This document shows, one piece after another, positions 26,436 to 36,551 of a stretch of 64,000 bases of DNA. Origin of the DNA: Jeotgalibaca ciconiae (GTDB lineage Bacteria; Bacillota; Bacilli; Lactobacillales; Aerococcaceae); assembly GCF_003955755.1 (NCBI RefSeq), contig NZ_CP034465.1, positions 930,001-994,000 on the forward strand, written 5' to 3'. The notes beneath the pieces were generated by a model. That model made no database searches, had not been told where the DNA came from, and worked only from the letters and a program-made list of their open reading frames with translations. The first letter of the stretch is position 1. Each line of letters starts with the position of its first letter. Both the position numbers and the translations under genes were made by a program.

Positions 26436-27944
26436 TTAAATATAGTAAAGATTTTCTGAAGAATACACGGGATCACTTGTGATATCCAATCCTAAATTTC
26501 GTAAAATTTGTTCATCGTCTTTCTTGAGCATGACTGTAGAATGAGCTTGAACACCAGAAAGTTCTGATAATTTATTATAGCATAATTGTGCAGTAGGATT
26601 TGTAACCGCACTGATTGCTAAAGCAATTAAAATTTCATTGGCATTCAATACGGGCATACGATTGTGCAATACTTCAGCCTTTGTCTTTTGAATGGTTTCT
26701 AAAATGGTCAGTGAAAGCAAAGGAATTTCATCGGCTACATTCGCCAAAACTTTAATGGAATTCAAAATTGCCGCTGAAGAAGAATCCATCAAGTTGGATG
26801 TTCTTCCTGTAACGATACGACCATCTTTTAATTCAAAAGCCATAACGGACTTCGCATCATTCGTTTCAGCTTGAGAGCGAAGTTTTTTAGCGTATTCTCT
26901 TGCCGGCTGTACAGGTAGACGATCTTCTTGTTTTACACCGACATCTTCCAGTAACATTTTCATACGATAAAGGATATCCTCGCCGATCAGTCCTTTTTTA
27001 TAATCACATTCCGTTGCAAAACTTCTTCGGATAATTTCTTGCTTAGAAGCCTCTTGTACAACCTCATCATCTGTAATCCCAAAGCCGACACGATTCACGC
27101 CCATATCTGTTGGAGACTGGTAAACAGATTCTTTCCCTGTAATCTTTTCGATGATTCGTTTGATTATTGGAAAAGTTTCAATATCCCGATTATAATTTAC
27201 CGCGATTTGATTGTATTTTTCATAGTGAAAATTATCAATCATATTCACGTCTTTTAAATCAACCGTTGCTGCTTCATAAGCAACATTTAGCGGGTGTTTT
27301 AAAGGAATATTCCATACAGGAAAGGTCTCGAATTTAGAATAGCCAGCTTTTCTTCCTAATCGGTTTTCATGATAAAGTTGGTTCAAACAAGTTGCCAATT
27401 TCCCACTTCCTCCGCCTGGAGAAGTCACTACAACAATCGGTTTTGTCGTTTCTATAAATTCATTTTGGCCAAATCCTTCATCACTTGTAATCAAATCAAT
27501 ATTCGAAGGATAGCCCTCAATACTGTGATGTGTATAAACCAAGATATCACGTTTCTGCAATTTATTAATAAATAAACGTGTAGATGGCTGTCCATGATAA
27601 CGCGTGATAACAACACTGTTCACTTTCAAACCAAACTCTCTAAACTCATCAATCAAACGAAAAACGTCCATGTCATAGGTAATGCCATAGTCACCGCGAA
27701 TCTTGTTTCGTTCAATATCTCCTGCATAAACGCAAATCACGATCTCTGCTTGATCTTTTAAACGTTGTAATAATTTTATTTTTGCATCCTCATCAAAACC
27801 TGGGAGTACTCTTTTGGCATGTTTATCACCAATTAATTTCCCACCGAACTCTAGATATAATTTATCATAATGGTTCACCCGCTCCAGTATATAGCGAGAC
27901 TGTTCTTCAATGTATTTTTTTGAATCAAAGCCTATTTTCTCCAT
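26436..27944 (-). CDS. DUF1846 domain protein
   Basis: 502 aa, matching the usual length of the DUF1846 family common in Firmicutes. It starts [20 protein letters not shown] and contains [22 protein letters not shown], a P-loop-like glycine-rich segment, with VIVVT before it. Family structures show a nucleotide-binding-like N-terminal domain, but no activity is established to my knowledge. GGAGG precedes the ATG at 27944. Cytoplasmic. Confidence 0.9.
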   Translation of the reverse strand: MEKIGFDSKKYIEEQSRYILERVNHYDKLYLEFGGKLIGDKHAKRVLPGFDEDAKIKLLQRLKDQAEIVICVYAGDIERNKIRGDYGITYDMDVFRLIDEFREFGLKVNSVVITRYHGQPSTRLFINKLQKRDILVYTHHSIEGYPSNIDLITSDEGFGQNEFIETTKPIVVVTSPGGGSGKLATCLNQLYHENRLGRKAGYSKFETFPVWNIPLKHPLNVAYEAATVDLKDVNMIDNFHYEKYNQIAVNYNRDIETFPIIKRIIEKITGKESVYQSPTDMGVNRVGFGITDDEVVQEASKQEIIRRSFATECDYKKGLIGEDILYRMKMLLEDVGVKQEDRLPVQPAREYAKKLRSQAETNDAKSVMAFELKDGRIVTGRTSNLMDSSSAAILNSIKVLANVADEIPLLSLTILETIQKTKAEVLHNRMPVLNANEILIALAISAVTNPTAQLCYNKLSELSGVQAHSTVMLKKDDEQILRNLGLDITSDPVYSSENLYYI

Positions 27945-28038
27945 ACCAAACCTCCAAGTTCTTTTTGATTTTCTATTCATCAACTCTACTTATTATAAAG
28001 ATTATTCGCTTGATTGCAACGTGCTTCACGAAGGTCTT

Positions 28039-28560
28039 TCAATGATCACCATTCTTGGTTCCAATTCTCAAACTTTTTTTGTATTCCGTAATCATGGATT
28101 CTCTGCGTTTTTTCAAAGTCGAAAGTGCTCCTAATAGTTGTTCCGAATCATCACACATGTCGCATTCTTCTTTTTGGCGTTCTATTTCTTCTTCAATCGG
28201 TTCATATGGAACAGCTTTTTTTATTTCGTTTAAAATTATATAGATTTGTTTTCGCATTCGTTCCATTCTAGCTGGTTCAGCCGCTTTGATTTCATCCAAA
28301 TGTTGAAGAACATAAGGAAACGGCAGATGTCGAAGCATTCTTCCTTCTTTCACATGGACATACTCTTTTGTGAATGGACTAACTCCGTTAGCAGTACCAT
28401 GAATTTGATACCAGCCATCATAAATTTCCCAGACACCTTCCGTTTCTTCCGGCTGAAAATCACGTTTTAATTTGTAGGTTGGATCCTCGCCCGTTATTTC
28501 AGCCACCCAACGTTTTTCATCTTGAACATTCGGCATTAAATGCAGTCGTTGAGCTTTCAT
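28039..28560 (-). CDS. Conserved hypothetical protein
   Basis: 173 aa, soluble. The C-terminal third is strongly helical and charged (about residues 85-165), with a pair of cysteines in EECDMCDDSEQ. The N-terminal half has several aromatic residues (WEIYDGWYQIHG). No family recognised. The ribosome binding site is weak, so the start is less sure than for its neighbours. Confidence 0.6.
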   Translation of the reverse strand: MKAQRLHLMPNVQDEKRWVAEITGEDPTYKLKRDFQPEETEGVWEIYDGWYQIHGTANGVSPFTKEYVHVKEGRMLRHLPFPYVLQHLDEIKAAEPARMERMRKQIYIILNEIKKAVPYEPIEEEIERQKEECDMCDDSEQLLGALSTLKKRRESMITEYKKSLRIGTKNGDH

Positions 28561-28673
28561 CGTTGATTATCACTTCTTTCATTTTTGGTTCATCACTATC
28601 TAGTGTGACACAAATTTTAGAAAAATGGTATCCAAATTATCGTTCTGAATTTTTTCTATAGTGTTCTTTTGTC

Positions 28674-28824
28674 AATTTCATTCAGTAGAAAGTTTCTCAT
28701 GCTCCCACTAGATGAAAATAAAGACTAATTTCATCTAGTGACCATCTAATCAGGACTCCACTAAACAATATTCACTATTAATTTCATCCAGTGGAGACAA
28801 AATCACTGCTCAGTAAATGAAATT
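28674..28824. repeat. Multi-hairpin intergenic array, ATTTCATCTAGTG type
   Basis: Perfect 12-bp hairpin CACTAGATGAAA (28706-28717) with TTTCATCTAGTG (28729-28740), then a second imperfect hairpin (CCACT...AGTGG). Flanking arms AATTTCAT (28674-28681) and ATGAAATT (28817-28824) pair over 8 bp. Positions 28757-28824 match 60692-60757. The hairpin motif is the same one as the array at 4014. Confidence 0.82.
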
Positions 28825-28850
28825 GAGAGAGTCTTGCAAAAATTTCAGCC

Positions 28851-28881
28851 CAAAAAAGCAGGAAGATTTCTCTTCCTGCCA
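28851..28881 (-). terminator. Terminator of the ABC fusion gene
   Basis: GCAGGAAGA / TCTTCCTGC with a 4-nt loop; on the minus strand it is followed by TTTTTTG. Confidence 0.88.
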
Positions 28882-28892
28882 AACTAATCTGT

Positions 28893-31493
28893 TTATTCAG
28901 TTCTTAAAGCTTCAACTGGATCTTTCTTAGCAGCCATTCTTGATGGAATGATTCCCGCAATCACTGTAAGAATCAAACTAATCAGGATTAGCGCAACGCC
29001 TCCCATTGGTGGCAAGGATGCAATTCCAGAAATACCGGTCATGTTTTTAATGACGATATTGATCGGAATATTCAATAATACCGTAATTCCAATTCCCAGT
29101 ACTCCTGATAACAATCCAATAATAAAGGTTTCAGCGTTAAATACACGTGAAATATCTTTCTTCGAAGCTCCTACGCTTCGCAAGATCCCAATTTCTTTTG
29201 TACGTTCTAGTACTGAAATATAGGTGATAATTCCAATCATAATGGAAGAAACTATCAACGACACCCCTACAAATGCAATCAATACATAAGAAATAATATT
29301 AATGATTGAAGTGACTGAACTCATCATTGTACCCACCAAGTCTGAATAGGTAATCACATTCTCTTCTCTTCCTGCATCAGATTCTTGAGTATTATATTCT
29401 GAAATTAAATCTTCTAATTGTTCTTTTGTTTCAAAGTCTTTCGCAAAAATGTTGATTTGACTTGGCTTATCTAAATCTACTGCACCAAGCGTAGTTAGAT
29501 TTGCTTCATAAGTAGCATCTGCATTTTCTTGATAGGTGCTGATTAATTCTGCAAGTTCTTCTTCAGACAAGCTTGCCATATAAGCGCGTTGTTCATCGGT
29601 TAAGTTTGCCATATCGAAGCCTTCGCCGGTTTCCTCAGGAAATTCAAGTCCTGTGAACACGTTGACATCTGGATTTTCTTTTTGCTCTTGAACAATTTCA
29701 GAGTCATTGGTTTGTGTGATGACATGTTCTTTCAAATCACTTGTATATCCGATTGAACCTGTCTCTTGTCCTGTGATTGCTTCTTCATTGGGACGCATGA
29801 TTCCGACAATTTTGAGGCTTTCACTGTTTGCGACTACTTCTTCCATAAATTCCTCGTCATCACTGCGATCCATCCAGATATCACCTTCTTTTTCATACAT
29901 ATCTGTATTGAGTATTAATTGGAAAGTCATATCCATCAATTCATCGTAACTGTATTCAGGAATATCCACTGGATCAATCTCTTCTCCATTTATAATGGAT
30001 TCAAAATTATCAGCCAACTTCTCTTGGCTCAATAAGCCTAATGCGTATAGCATATAGTCACTGACACTGTTATTTTCATCCACAATCAAAATAACTTCAT
30101 CGTGTTTTTCTGGCCAACGACCAGTAATGGTATCGTATTGGGTTTCCAATAATTCTGGATTATCAAGCAGCTCTTTCCAAATATTCATTTGAGAAGAAGC
30201 CATACTTCCACCTGTCATGGCACTTTGAAGGGGATTGCTAGAGTCTCCCATCATTTGCCCCATTCCAATATTTTCCATAACTTGAGAAGGATTCACTTGA
30301 ATCACGCCATCGACACTATCTTCACTGTAAATGTTAATGGGAATATTGTATCCATATTGAATCGCATTGGTACTCTCACTGACACGACTGTCTGTCTCAA
30401 GGAACTCTTTAAATTTTTCTAGGTTGTTCGAACCTTGTCTGTTTGATAATGTATCCATCACATCTGTCATAATCGGTGTAGAAGTAACTTTCCCTTCTGC
30501 AACTTCATCTGTCTCGCTCATATTCACGCCCATTAGTGCCTGCATGATGACCGACATATCCAACGTAGATTCTTCGATTGTTAGCGGATAAGAAGATAAT
30601 GTATCTTCTTCAATACGTGAAATATAATTTTGTACACCATTGGAAAGCGACAAAATCAGGGCAATCCCAATAATCCCAATACTTCCTGCAAATGCTGTTA
30701 AAATTGTACGCCCTTTTTTTGTAAGCAGATTATTGAAACTCAATCCTAAAGCAGTGAAAAATGACATAAATGTTTTTTCGCTTTTTAACACTTTGCTGTC
30801 CCGTGTTTCAATTGCAGTAGCCGGGTTCGAATCTTCCAGAATCTCTCCATCTAATACTTTAATGATTCGGGTAGAGTATTCTTCGGCTAAATCAGGATTA
30901 TGTGTAACCATGATTACTAATCGATCCGATGCAATTTCTTTGAGAAGACTCATGATTTGTTCACTTGTCTCAGAGTCCAGTGCTCCAGTGGGTTCATCCG
31001 CTAATAAAATTTCCGGATCATTAATCAAGGCACGAGCAATTGCCACGCGCTGCATTTGTCCGCCTGAAAGTTGATTCGGACGTTTATTGATATGATCTTT
31101 CAAGCCTACTTTCGTCAAAACTTCACGAGCTCGTTCGCGACGTTCTTCCTTGGATACACCAGAAAGAGTTAAAGCCAACTCAACGTTTGATAAGACTGAT
31201 TGATGAGGAATCAAATTATAACTTTGAAAGATAAAACCGACCGAATGATTCCGATACGTATCCCAATCTTTCTCTTTGAAATCTTTGGTCGATTTTTCAT
31301 TAATCAGTAGATCCCCGCTTGTATATTGATCCAAGCCTCCAATAATGTTCAGCATAGTTGTTTTTCCTGAACCACTTTGCCCTAAAATCGAAACAAATTC
31401 ATTACTGCGAAACTTTAAGTTGATTCCTTTCAGAGCTTGAACCGTCTCTTCGCCGGTTCGATATTCTTTGGTTATATTCTTTAGTTCTAACAT
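28893..31493 (-). CDS. MacB-like ABC transporter, ATPase fused to FtsX-type permease
   Basis: 866 aa. The N-terminal ATPase (about 1-230) has Walker [10 protein letters not shown] at 38-46, signature [15 protein letters not shown], Walker [12 protein letters not shown] and the H-loop in VTHNPD. A transmembrane helix follows at about 260-280. A large extracytoplasmic acidic region (about 290-715) comes next, then three C-terminal helices with the FtsX motif [21 protein letters not shown]. This is a mechanotransmission-type exporter layout, often acting on envelope lipids, lipoproteins or antimicrobial peptides. No two-component system or separate permease is adjacent; substrate unknown. Confidence 0.88.
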   Translation of the reverse strand: MLELKNITKEYRTGEETVQALKGINLKFRSNEFVSILGQSGSGKTTMLNIIGGLDQYTSGDLLINEKSTKDFKEKDWDTYRNHSVGFIFQSYNLIPHQSVLSNVELALTLSGVSKEERRERAREVLTKVGLKDHINKRPNQLSGGQMQRVAIARALINDPEILLADEPTGALDSETSEQIMSLLKEIASDRLVIMVTHNPDLAEEYSTRIIKVLDGEILEDSNPATAIETRDSKVLKSEKTFMSFFTALGLSFNNLLTKKGRTILTAFAGSIGIIGIALILSLSNGVQNYISRIEEDTLSSYPLTIEESTLDMSVIMQALMGVNMSETDEVAEGKVTSTPIMTDVMDTLSNRQGSNNLEKFKEFLETDSRVSESTNAIQYGYNIPINIYSEDSVDGVIQVNPSQVMENIGMGQMMGDSSNPLQSAMTGGSMASSQMNIWKELLDNPELLETQYDTITGRWPEKHDEVILIVDENNSVSDYMLYALGLLSQEKLADNFESIINGEEIDPVDIPEYSYDELMDMTFQLILNTDMYEKEGDIWMDRSDDEEFMEEVVANSESLKIVGIMRPNEEAITGQETGSIGYTSDLKEHVITQTNDSEIVQEQKENPDVNVFTGLEFPEETGEGFDMANLTDEQRAYMASLSEEELAELISTYQENADATYEANLTTLGAVDLDKPSQINIFAKDFETKEQLEDLISEYNTQESDAGREENVITYSDLVGTMMSSVTSIINIISYVLIAFVGVSLIVSSIMIGIITYISVLERTKEIGILRSVGASKKDISRVFNAETFIIGLLSGVLGIGITVLLNIPINIVIKNMTGISGIASLPPMGGVALILISLILTVIAGIIPSRMAAKKDPVEALRTE

Positions 31494-31665
31494 ATTTTCT
31501 CACCTTTCATCATGACTACTGTTGCCAAAGCCAAACAACTTTCTGTAGTTCATCCTTTAATAGTGTAATTTTTTTGCGACAAGAATGCAAGGTAACACTC
31601 TTTAAGTTTTCAATAAACAATCAACAAACTGTTCATTTTTCACTTTGAAAAATAACGGTCTTTTT

Positions 31666-31694
31666 TTGACAACGCCTGTCGATGGTTTTATAAT
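31666..31694 (+). promoter_or_regulatory. SigmaA promoter of hsp20
   Basis: TTGACA, 17-bp spacer, TATAAT: a consensus promoter. Confidence 0.88.
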
Positions 31695-31704
31695 ATATAT
31701 GGAA

Positions 31705-31721
31705 GGTCAGAGTAAGTCAAC
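31705..31721 (+). promoter_or_regulatory. CtsR-type operator before hsp20
   Basis: GGTCAGAGTAAGTCAAC resembles the CtsR direct heptad repeat (RGTCAAA-NAN-RGTCAAA) with three differences, placed at the transcription start where it would repress. Confidence 0.6.
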
Positions 31722-31772
31722 GCTGCGTCGTTGAGGCTCGACAAGAAATTTTATCGAAAGAAGGTATGTAAG

Positions 31773-32198
31773 ATGGCTAATTTGTTTCCTAGCAACCGTC
31801 CTTTTGATGACTTTGAAAAACGTTTCTTTGGAAACATGTTCCCAAGCTTGTTTGACTCTGCTCGCCAAATGTCCGTTGATGTAGAAGAAAAAGATGATCG
31901 TTATGAGGTAGACGCTGATATTCCTGGTTTTGATAAAGAGGATATTCACGTTGAGTATGCGGATGAAAGCCAACGACTTACTATTAAGGCCAATAAAGAA
32001 ACTTCTCATGAAGAAAAAGACGAGGAACGTAATTATCTGCATCGTGAACGGAGTTCCCACACTTTCCACAGACAATTTACTTTACCAAATGTAGATAGTG
32101 AAAATGTCACTGCTAAATACGAAAATGGTGTCCTTCACCTTACTTTACCGAAGAAAGAAAACGGAAAAGAGAATAAAAAACAAATTTCGATTGACTAA
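31773..32198 (+). CDS. Hsp20/alpha-crystallin small heat shock protein
   Basis: 141 aa ATP-independent holdase. The alpha-crystallin domain spans about residues 30-135 (VDVEEKDDRYEVDADIPGF to YENGVLHLTLPKKE, including the A-x-x-x-n-GvL signature). The C-terminal QISID carries an I-x-I/V-like tail. I choose the ATG at 31773, preceded by GAAGG; an upstream in-frame ATG lies in the 5' leader. The promoter with a CtsR-like operator indicates heat or protein-stress control. A strong terminator follows. Confidence 0.92.
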   Translation: MANLFPSNRPFDDFEKRFFGNMFPSLFDSARQMSVDVEEKDDRYEVDADIPGFDKEDIHVEYADESQRLTIKANKETSHEEKDEERNYLHRERSSHTFHRQFTLPNVDSENVTAKYENGVLHLTLPKKENGKENKKQISID

Positions 32199-32214
32199 AT
32201 GTAATGAACAAAAC

Positions 32215-32252
32215 CAGCCAGCTCTGCATCGTGAAAGCAGAGCTGGCTTTTC
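32215..32252. terminator. Terminator between hsp20 and the YyaL-like gene
   Basis: Perfect 11-bp stem GCCAGCTCTGC / GCAGAGCTGGC followed by TTTTC; serves both convergent genes. Confidence 0.88.
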
Positions 32253-34301
32253 TTAATCTAAAATATAAGTAAAGGCTTGTTGAATACTTGTAGTGGGCAA
32301 CTGACACGTAAAATTCTCACAAACGTAAATAGTTGCTTGATCATCAAGTTTTGTATAATTACTTGCAAAATCAGCAATACCTGCAAAATCATGGGAATTT
32401 TCTGCCAGCAGTAAGACGACATTTGGCAAATAGTGATTTCTCATTTCTTCTATAAGAGTAAGTATATTTGCATTGGGATTTCCTACAATGACAACTTGTT
32501 TCCCACGATATTCAGCAAGCAGCAAACTCTGCAATAAAGACGGAGCAGAAGATGGAGCTTGTGCAATGTCGTCATGAAACACTTGGTACAAGGAATAAAG
32601 ATGATCCGAGTAGGAAGAATCTCCCGTCAGCATCGCTAGCTTCGCATAAACCAAACTTGCAATACTATTTCCGGACGGCATTGCTCCTTCCGTGATTTCT
32701 TTTTCTCGGACAATCATCTCTTCAGCATCTTGTCCACTAAAATAAAAACCACCTTCTTCTTTATCCCAGAAAAGAGCGTCCATTTGTTCTGTTATCTTTA
32801 CCGCTCTTCTTAAATAGTTCAGCTCAAAGGTCGCTCCGTACATTTCGAGATAAGCCCAAGCAAGAAAAGCATAATCATCCAGATATGCTAAATGTTTTAC
32901 TTCTCCATCTCGGTACCTTGCCATCAACCGTTTTTGCTCATACAAATTACCTTCGATAAACGTCAGTGCCTTCTCAGCCATTTGAAGGTTCTTTTCTTCT
33001 TCAAATACGAAACCTGCTCGAGCTAATGCTGCAATCATCAAACTATTCCAGCTCGTTAATACTTTATCATCCAAATGAGGGCGAACTCTTTTCTCTCTAG
33101 CATTAAATAACCTTTGCCGGGATTCTTCTAATTGATGTTCAAGCTCTTTTTCTGTTAAGTGATGTTCTTCAGCAATAGAGGCAAGGCTGATATTTGGCAA
33201 ACGAAGAATATTTTTCCCTTCGAAATTCCCAAGAGGCGATAATCCGTACACTTCCGAAAAAATATCTGCCCGATCTTCAGCTAATAATTGATAAATTTCT
33301 ACAAAATCCCATACATAAAACTTTCCTTCTTCTCCTTCTGAATCAGCATCAATCGCTGAATAGAAAGCACCCTCTTTGGAAGTCATTTCACGTTCTACGA
33401 ATGAAATCAGCTGTTTACTAATTTTTTTGTAAAGAGGATTTTTGGTGATTTGGTAGCAAGTTGTTAAAGCCATCAAAAGTAGCGCATTATCATATAACAT
33501 CTTTTCAAAATGAGGCGTCTGCCATCTGCGGTCTACTGTATAACGAGAAAAGCCAAAACCAATGTGATCCCAAATACCTCCCTTAATCATGTTCGTCAGC
33601 GTCTGTTCTACCATCTGTAAAGCTTTTTTCTCTCCTGTTACTTGATAGTAATGAAGAAGAAAAAGTAAGTTTTGTGGTTGAGGAAATTTTTGAGTCGTTC
33701 CAAATCCGCCAAATACTGGATCAAACATTTTGCCAAGCTCTTGGAATGCTTTTTCGACTGCTTCTTTGGAAAGTCCTTCTTTTCTCTCTCGCTGCACCGT
33801 TTTATTCAAAGCTGTTAGCACACTTTTTTCAATATCAGCTAATTGGATTTTATCTTCTTTATAAATACGAAAAACTTGTGATAAAACATCTAAGATACCA
33901 GGTAAATTATATCTGCCTTCTCTCGGGAAGTAGGTTCCTGCATAAAATGGAATTTTATCTGGTGTCATAATAATGGTTAGCGGCCACCCCCCATGTCCCG
34001 TCATCATTTGACAAACCTTCATGTAAATTGAATCGATATCCGGTCGTTCTTCTCGATCTACTTTAATGGCCACATAATTTTCATTCATATAAAGAGCCAC
34101 TTCACTATCTTCGAACGATTCATGAGCCATCACGTGACACCAGTGGCAAGTGGAATACCCGATAGAAAGAAAGACTGGTTTATCCTCGTCCTTTGCTTTT
34201 TTGAAGGCTTCTTCTCCCCATGGATACCAATCAATTGGATTATCGGCATGTTGTAATAAGTATGGGGACTTTTCCCCTGATAATCGATTTTGATGAGCCA
34301 T
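32253..34301 (-). CDS. YyaL-like thioredoxin-domain / six-hairpin glycosidase-fold protein (DUF255)
   Basis: 682 aa from the ATG at 34301, with AGGAAG upstream. The N-terminal DUF255 thioredoxin-like domain (about 1-170) has [13 protein letters not shown] and C52-H-W-C55 in [14 protein letters not shown], followed by EERPDID. The rest is an (alpha/alpha)6 barrel like N-acylglucosamine 2-epimerase/cellobiose epimerase ([31 protein letters not shown]). Known as YyaL in Bacillus and spermatogenesis-associated protein 20 in animals; the biochemical role is not established. Cytoplasmic. Confidence 0.88.
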   Translation of the reverse strand: MAHQNRLSGEKSPYLLQHADNPIDWYPWGEEAFKKAKDEDKPVFLSIGYSTCHWCHVMAHESFEDSEVALYMNENYVAIKVDREERPDIDSIYMKVCQMMTGHGGWPLTIIMTPDKIPFYAGTYFPREGRYNLPGILDVLSQVFRIYKEDKIQLADIEKSVLTALNKTVQRERKEGLSKEAVEKAFQELGKMFDPVFGGFGTTQKFPQPQNLLFLLHYYQVTGEKKALQMVEQTLTNMIKGGIWDHIGFGFSRYTVDRRWQTPHFEKMLYDNALLLMALTTCYQITKNPLYKKISKQLISFVEREMTSKEGAFYSAIDADSEGEEGKFYVWDFVEIYQLLAEDRADIFSEVYGLSPLGNFEGKNILRLPNISLASIAEEHHLTEKELEHQLEESRQRLFNAREKRVRPHLDDKVLTSWNSLMIAALARAGFVFEEEKNLQMAEKALTFIEGNLYEQKRLMARYRDGEVKHLAYLDDYAFLAWAYLEMYGATFELNYLRRAVKITEQMDALFWDKEEGGFYFSGQDAEEMIVREKEITEGAMPSGNSIASLVYAKLAMLTGDSSYSDHLYSLYQVFHDDIAQAPSSAPSLLQSLLLAEYRGKQVVIVGNPNANILTLIEEMRNHYLPNVVLLLAENSHDFAGIADFASNYTKLDDQATIYVCENFTCQLPTTSIQQAFTYILD

Positions 34302-34562
34302 TCTCTCTTCTTCCTCTCTCATTTTTTATCATTTCAAGTATAAGCGTTCTGGCACAAAAATGATATTGATACGGATCTTATGCCAAAATAAAGATAATCT
34401 CCTTTTCCATTTTAAATGGGGGGCTCCAACGAGTAAATCGTATCATTTGCTTCGCGAAAAAATGAGATCAGTAAGAATTAATTTTACAGTCGAGCTACTT
34501 TGAAATATCAGTCTCAAGATGGATTTTGCTCAAAAATAAGGGTTGTAAATTGCCTCTAATAC

Positions 34563-34591
34563 TTGCTTATGCTATATTGAGACTATATAAA
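34563..34591 (+). promoter_or_regulatory. Promoter of the Gly-rich membrane protein-pspA operon
   Basis: TTGCTT, 17-bp spacer, TATAAA. The remainder of 34302-34654 contains no gene or recognised site. Confidence 0.5.
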
Positions 34592-34654
34592 CGCTATTAT
34601 AAAAATTACTTCAAATAGGAATATTAGCTGATGTAATAGAAAAGAGGGATGTCT

Positions 34655-35716
34655 ATGGCAAGAGGTGGCGGTCGTGGTGGAGGCGGCGGTGGCGGTTCAT
34701 TTGGCGGCGGAAGCAGAGGCGGCGGTGGCTCCTTTGGCGGTTCTCGCGGCGGTGGTGGACGCAGTAGTTCAGGAGGACGCGGCGGCGGTTCATTTGGCGG
34801 CGGCGGAAATAGAGGCGGCGGTTCTTGGGGCGGCGGTGGTGGTCGAAGACCAATCCGTACTGGTCCAATATTTGTAAATAACAGCGGTTATGGAAGACGT
34901 CGTGGTTATTATGGCGGCGGTGGCGGCGGTGGGTGTGGCAGCGGATGTGGAACTACCCTCCTTACCTTGCTTGTAATTGGGATCATATTCTTCATCTTAT
35001 TCCCGTTCAGCAGTACCGGCAGCGGTGGCGGATCAGGATCAGGAACATCCATTACACGTTCTACCATAGAAAGGGATCCTTTACCTGCTGGAGCTGTAAA
35101 TGAAACGTCCTATTATACAGATGAATATGGCTGGATTGAAAGCCAAACAGAAATGACGGACGGCTTACGTTACTTCTATGATAAAACGGGAGTTCAGCCG
35201 CACGTATACATTACAGAATCAATCAATGGTTCTTCCAATGCATCAATGACTGAAGTAGAAGAATTTGCCAACGGTCTTTATGATGAGTTGTTTACAGATG
35301 AAGCACATTTACTCCTGCTATTTTATGAAGGAATCCCAAACCAATACATAACTTATTATGTGACCGGAACGCAGGCAAAACAAGTAATCGATACGGAAGC
35401 AGGAGATATTCTTTTAGACTATATCGATCGTTACTATTATGAAGATTTGACAGATTCACAATTTTTCAGCAAATCTTTCCGAGACGGAGCAGATCGAATC
35501 ATGGAAGTAACAACCTCTCCATGGATCCCTGTATTTGTTATTGCCGGTGTGATTGTTTTAATCGCCCTACTTTTCCTATGGTGGAAAAAACGGAAAGAAC
35601 AGCAAGAAATTGAAGCAAAACGAACAGAAGATATTCTAAATAAGCCGCTTGACACTTTTGGAACAAAATCAGAAGCAGATGAACTAGCTAAGAAATACAG
35701 TGACGAAAAAGAATAA
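34655..35716 (+). CDS. Gly-rich membrane protein, probable TPM-like domain, partner of PspA
   Basis: 353 aa from the ATG at 34655, preceded by GAGGG. Residues 1-90 are a low-complexity Gly/Ser/Arg region, then a Gly-Cys segment (GCGSGCGTT), a transmembrane helix (about 100-120) and an extracytoplasmic domain of about 150 residues. A second helix (about 288-308: PVFVIAGVIVLIALLFLWW) and a charged cytosolic tail follow. The outer domain (EYGWIESQTEMTDGLRYFYDKTGVQPHVYI) resembles TPM domains. B. subtilis has a comparable gene beside pspA (ydjFGHI). Extreme GC and purine skew in the N-terminal coding region reflect the Gly repeats. Function in envelope stress is inferred. Confidence 0.75.
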   Translation: MARGGGRGGGGGGGSFGGGSRGGGGSFGGSRGGGGRSSSGGRGGGSFGGGGNRGGGSWGGGGGRRPIRTGPIFVNNSGYGRRRGYYGGGGGGGCGSGCGTTLLTLLVIGIIFFILFPFSSTGSGGGSGSGTSITRSTIERDPLPAGAVNETSYYTDEYGWIESQTEMTDGLRYFYDKTGVQPHVYITESINGSSNASMTEVEEFANGLYDELFTDEAHLLLLFYEGIPNQYITYYVTGTQAKQVIDTEAGDILLDYIDRYYYEDLTDSQFFSKSFRDGADRIMEVTTSPWIPVFVIAGVIVLIALLFLWWKKRKEQQEIEAKRTEDILNKPLDTFGTKSEADELAKKYSDEKE

Positions 35717-35750
35717 CAAGCAACATCCAATTAAAAGGAGGAAATAAATT

Positions 35751-36494
35751 ATGTCAATACTTAATCGTTTTACCGATATCATCAGTGCGAATATCAATGC
35801 CGTTATCGATCGTATGGAAGATCCAGAAAAAATGATTGACCAATACCTTCGTAACATGATGAACGATCTGGCAGAAGTGAAACAAAGTACTGCTGGTGTC
35901 ATGGCCGAAGAAAAGCGTGCAAAACGCGAAGTGGATGAAAACGAAGCTGAAGTACAAAAATACGAACAGCTTGCTAAAAAAGCATTAGAATCTGGAAATG
36001 ATGATGATGCGCGTGTATTCCTTTCTAAGAAACAAGAAATCGAAAATGTGGGTTCCGGATTAGCAACTGCTTATGCATCTGCACATGAAAATGCTGTGAA
36101 GATGCGTCAGATGCATGACAAACTTGCTGATGACATTGAGAAATTAAGACAACGTCGTGCAATGATCAAAGGCAAGATGTCTGTTGCGAAAACTCAAGAA
36201 AAATTGAATGATGTTTCTCAAAGTGTTACAAAAACACAAGGAGCAATGGGTTCATTTAAACGTATGGAAGATAAAGCAAATCGAATGTTGGACGAAGCAA
36301 ATGCAATGTCCGAATTGGATTCCGAACCAATCGATAAAGCAAAAGAACTAGAAGAAAAATATGCTACACAAACTTCAGCAGCTGTTGAAGACGAATTAAC
36401 CCGCATGAAGCGTGATCTCGGTCTCGCTCCAGCAAACGACGATACGGCAGAAACAGATGTAATTGCTGATGAAAATGAAGATACAGTAGAATAA
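35751..36494 (+). CDS. pspA: PspA/IM30 family envelope stress protein
   Basis: 247 aa, almost entirely coiled coil (about 25-185), with the family N-terminus MSILNRFTDIISANINAVIDRMEDPEKMIDQ. PspA/LiaH/Vipp1 proteins assemble into large rings or rods that bind stressed membranes. The C-terminus is acidic and probably disordered. AAAGGAGG precedes the ATG, 34 bases after the Gly-rich membrane protein gene, indicating an operon in which that protein may recruit or regulate PspA. Confidence 0.92.
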   Translation: MSILNRFTDIISANINAVIDRMEDPEKMIDQYLRNMMNDLAEVKQSTAGVMAEEKRAKREVDENEAEVQKYEQLAKKALESGNDDDARVFLSKKQEIENVGSGLATAYASAHENAVKMRQMHDKLADDIEKLRQRRAMIKGKMSVAKTQEKLNDVSQSVTKTQGAMGSFKRMEDKANRMLDEANAMSELDSEPIDKAKELEEKYATQTSAAVEDELTRMKRDLGLAPANDDTAETDVIADENEDTVE

Positions 36495-36503
36495 TATAGT
36501 AGT

Positions 36504-36538
36504 AAAAAAAGGATGGAGCTAAGCTCCATCCTTTTTTT
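36504..36538. terminator. Bidirectional terminator after pspA
   Basis: AAAAAAAGGATGGAGCT / AGCTCCATCCTTTTTTT, perfectly paired over 17 bp, shared with the convergent symporter gene. Confidence 0.93.
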
Positions 36539-36551
36539 CAGTATCATAAAT

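Noticed and set aside
34653-34877. Additional frames over the Gly-rich coding region on both strands
   Set aside because: They are shadows of GGN repeats: low-complexity Ala/Val or Arg/His peptides without translation signals.
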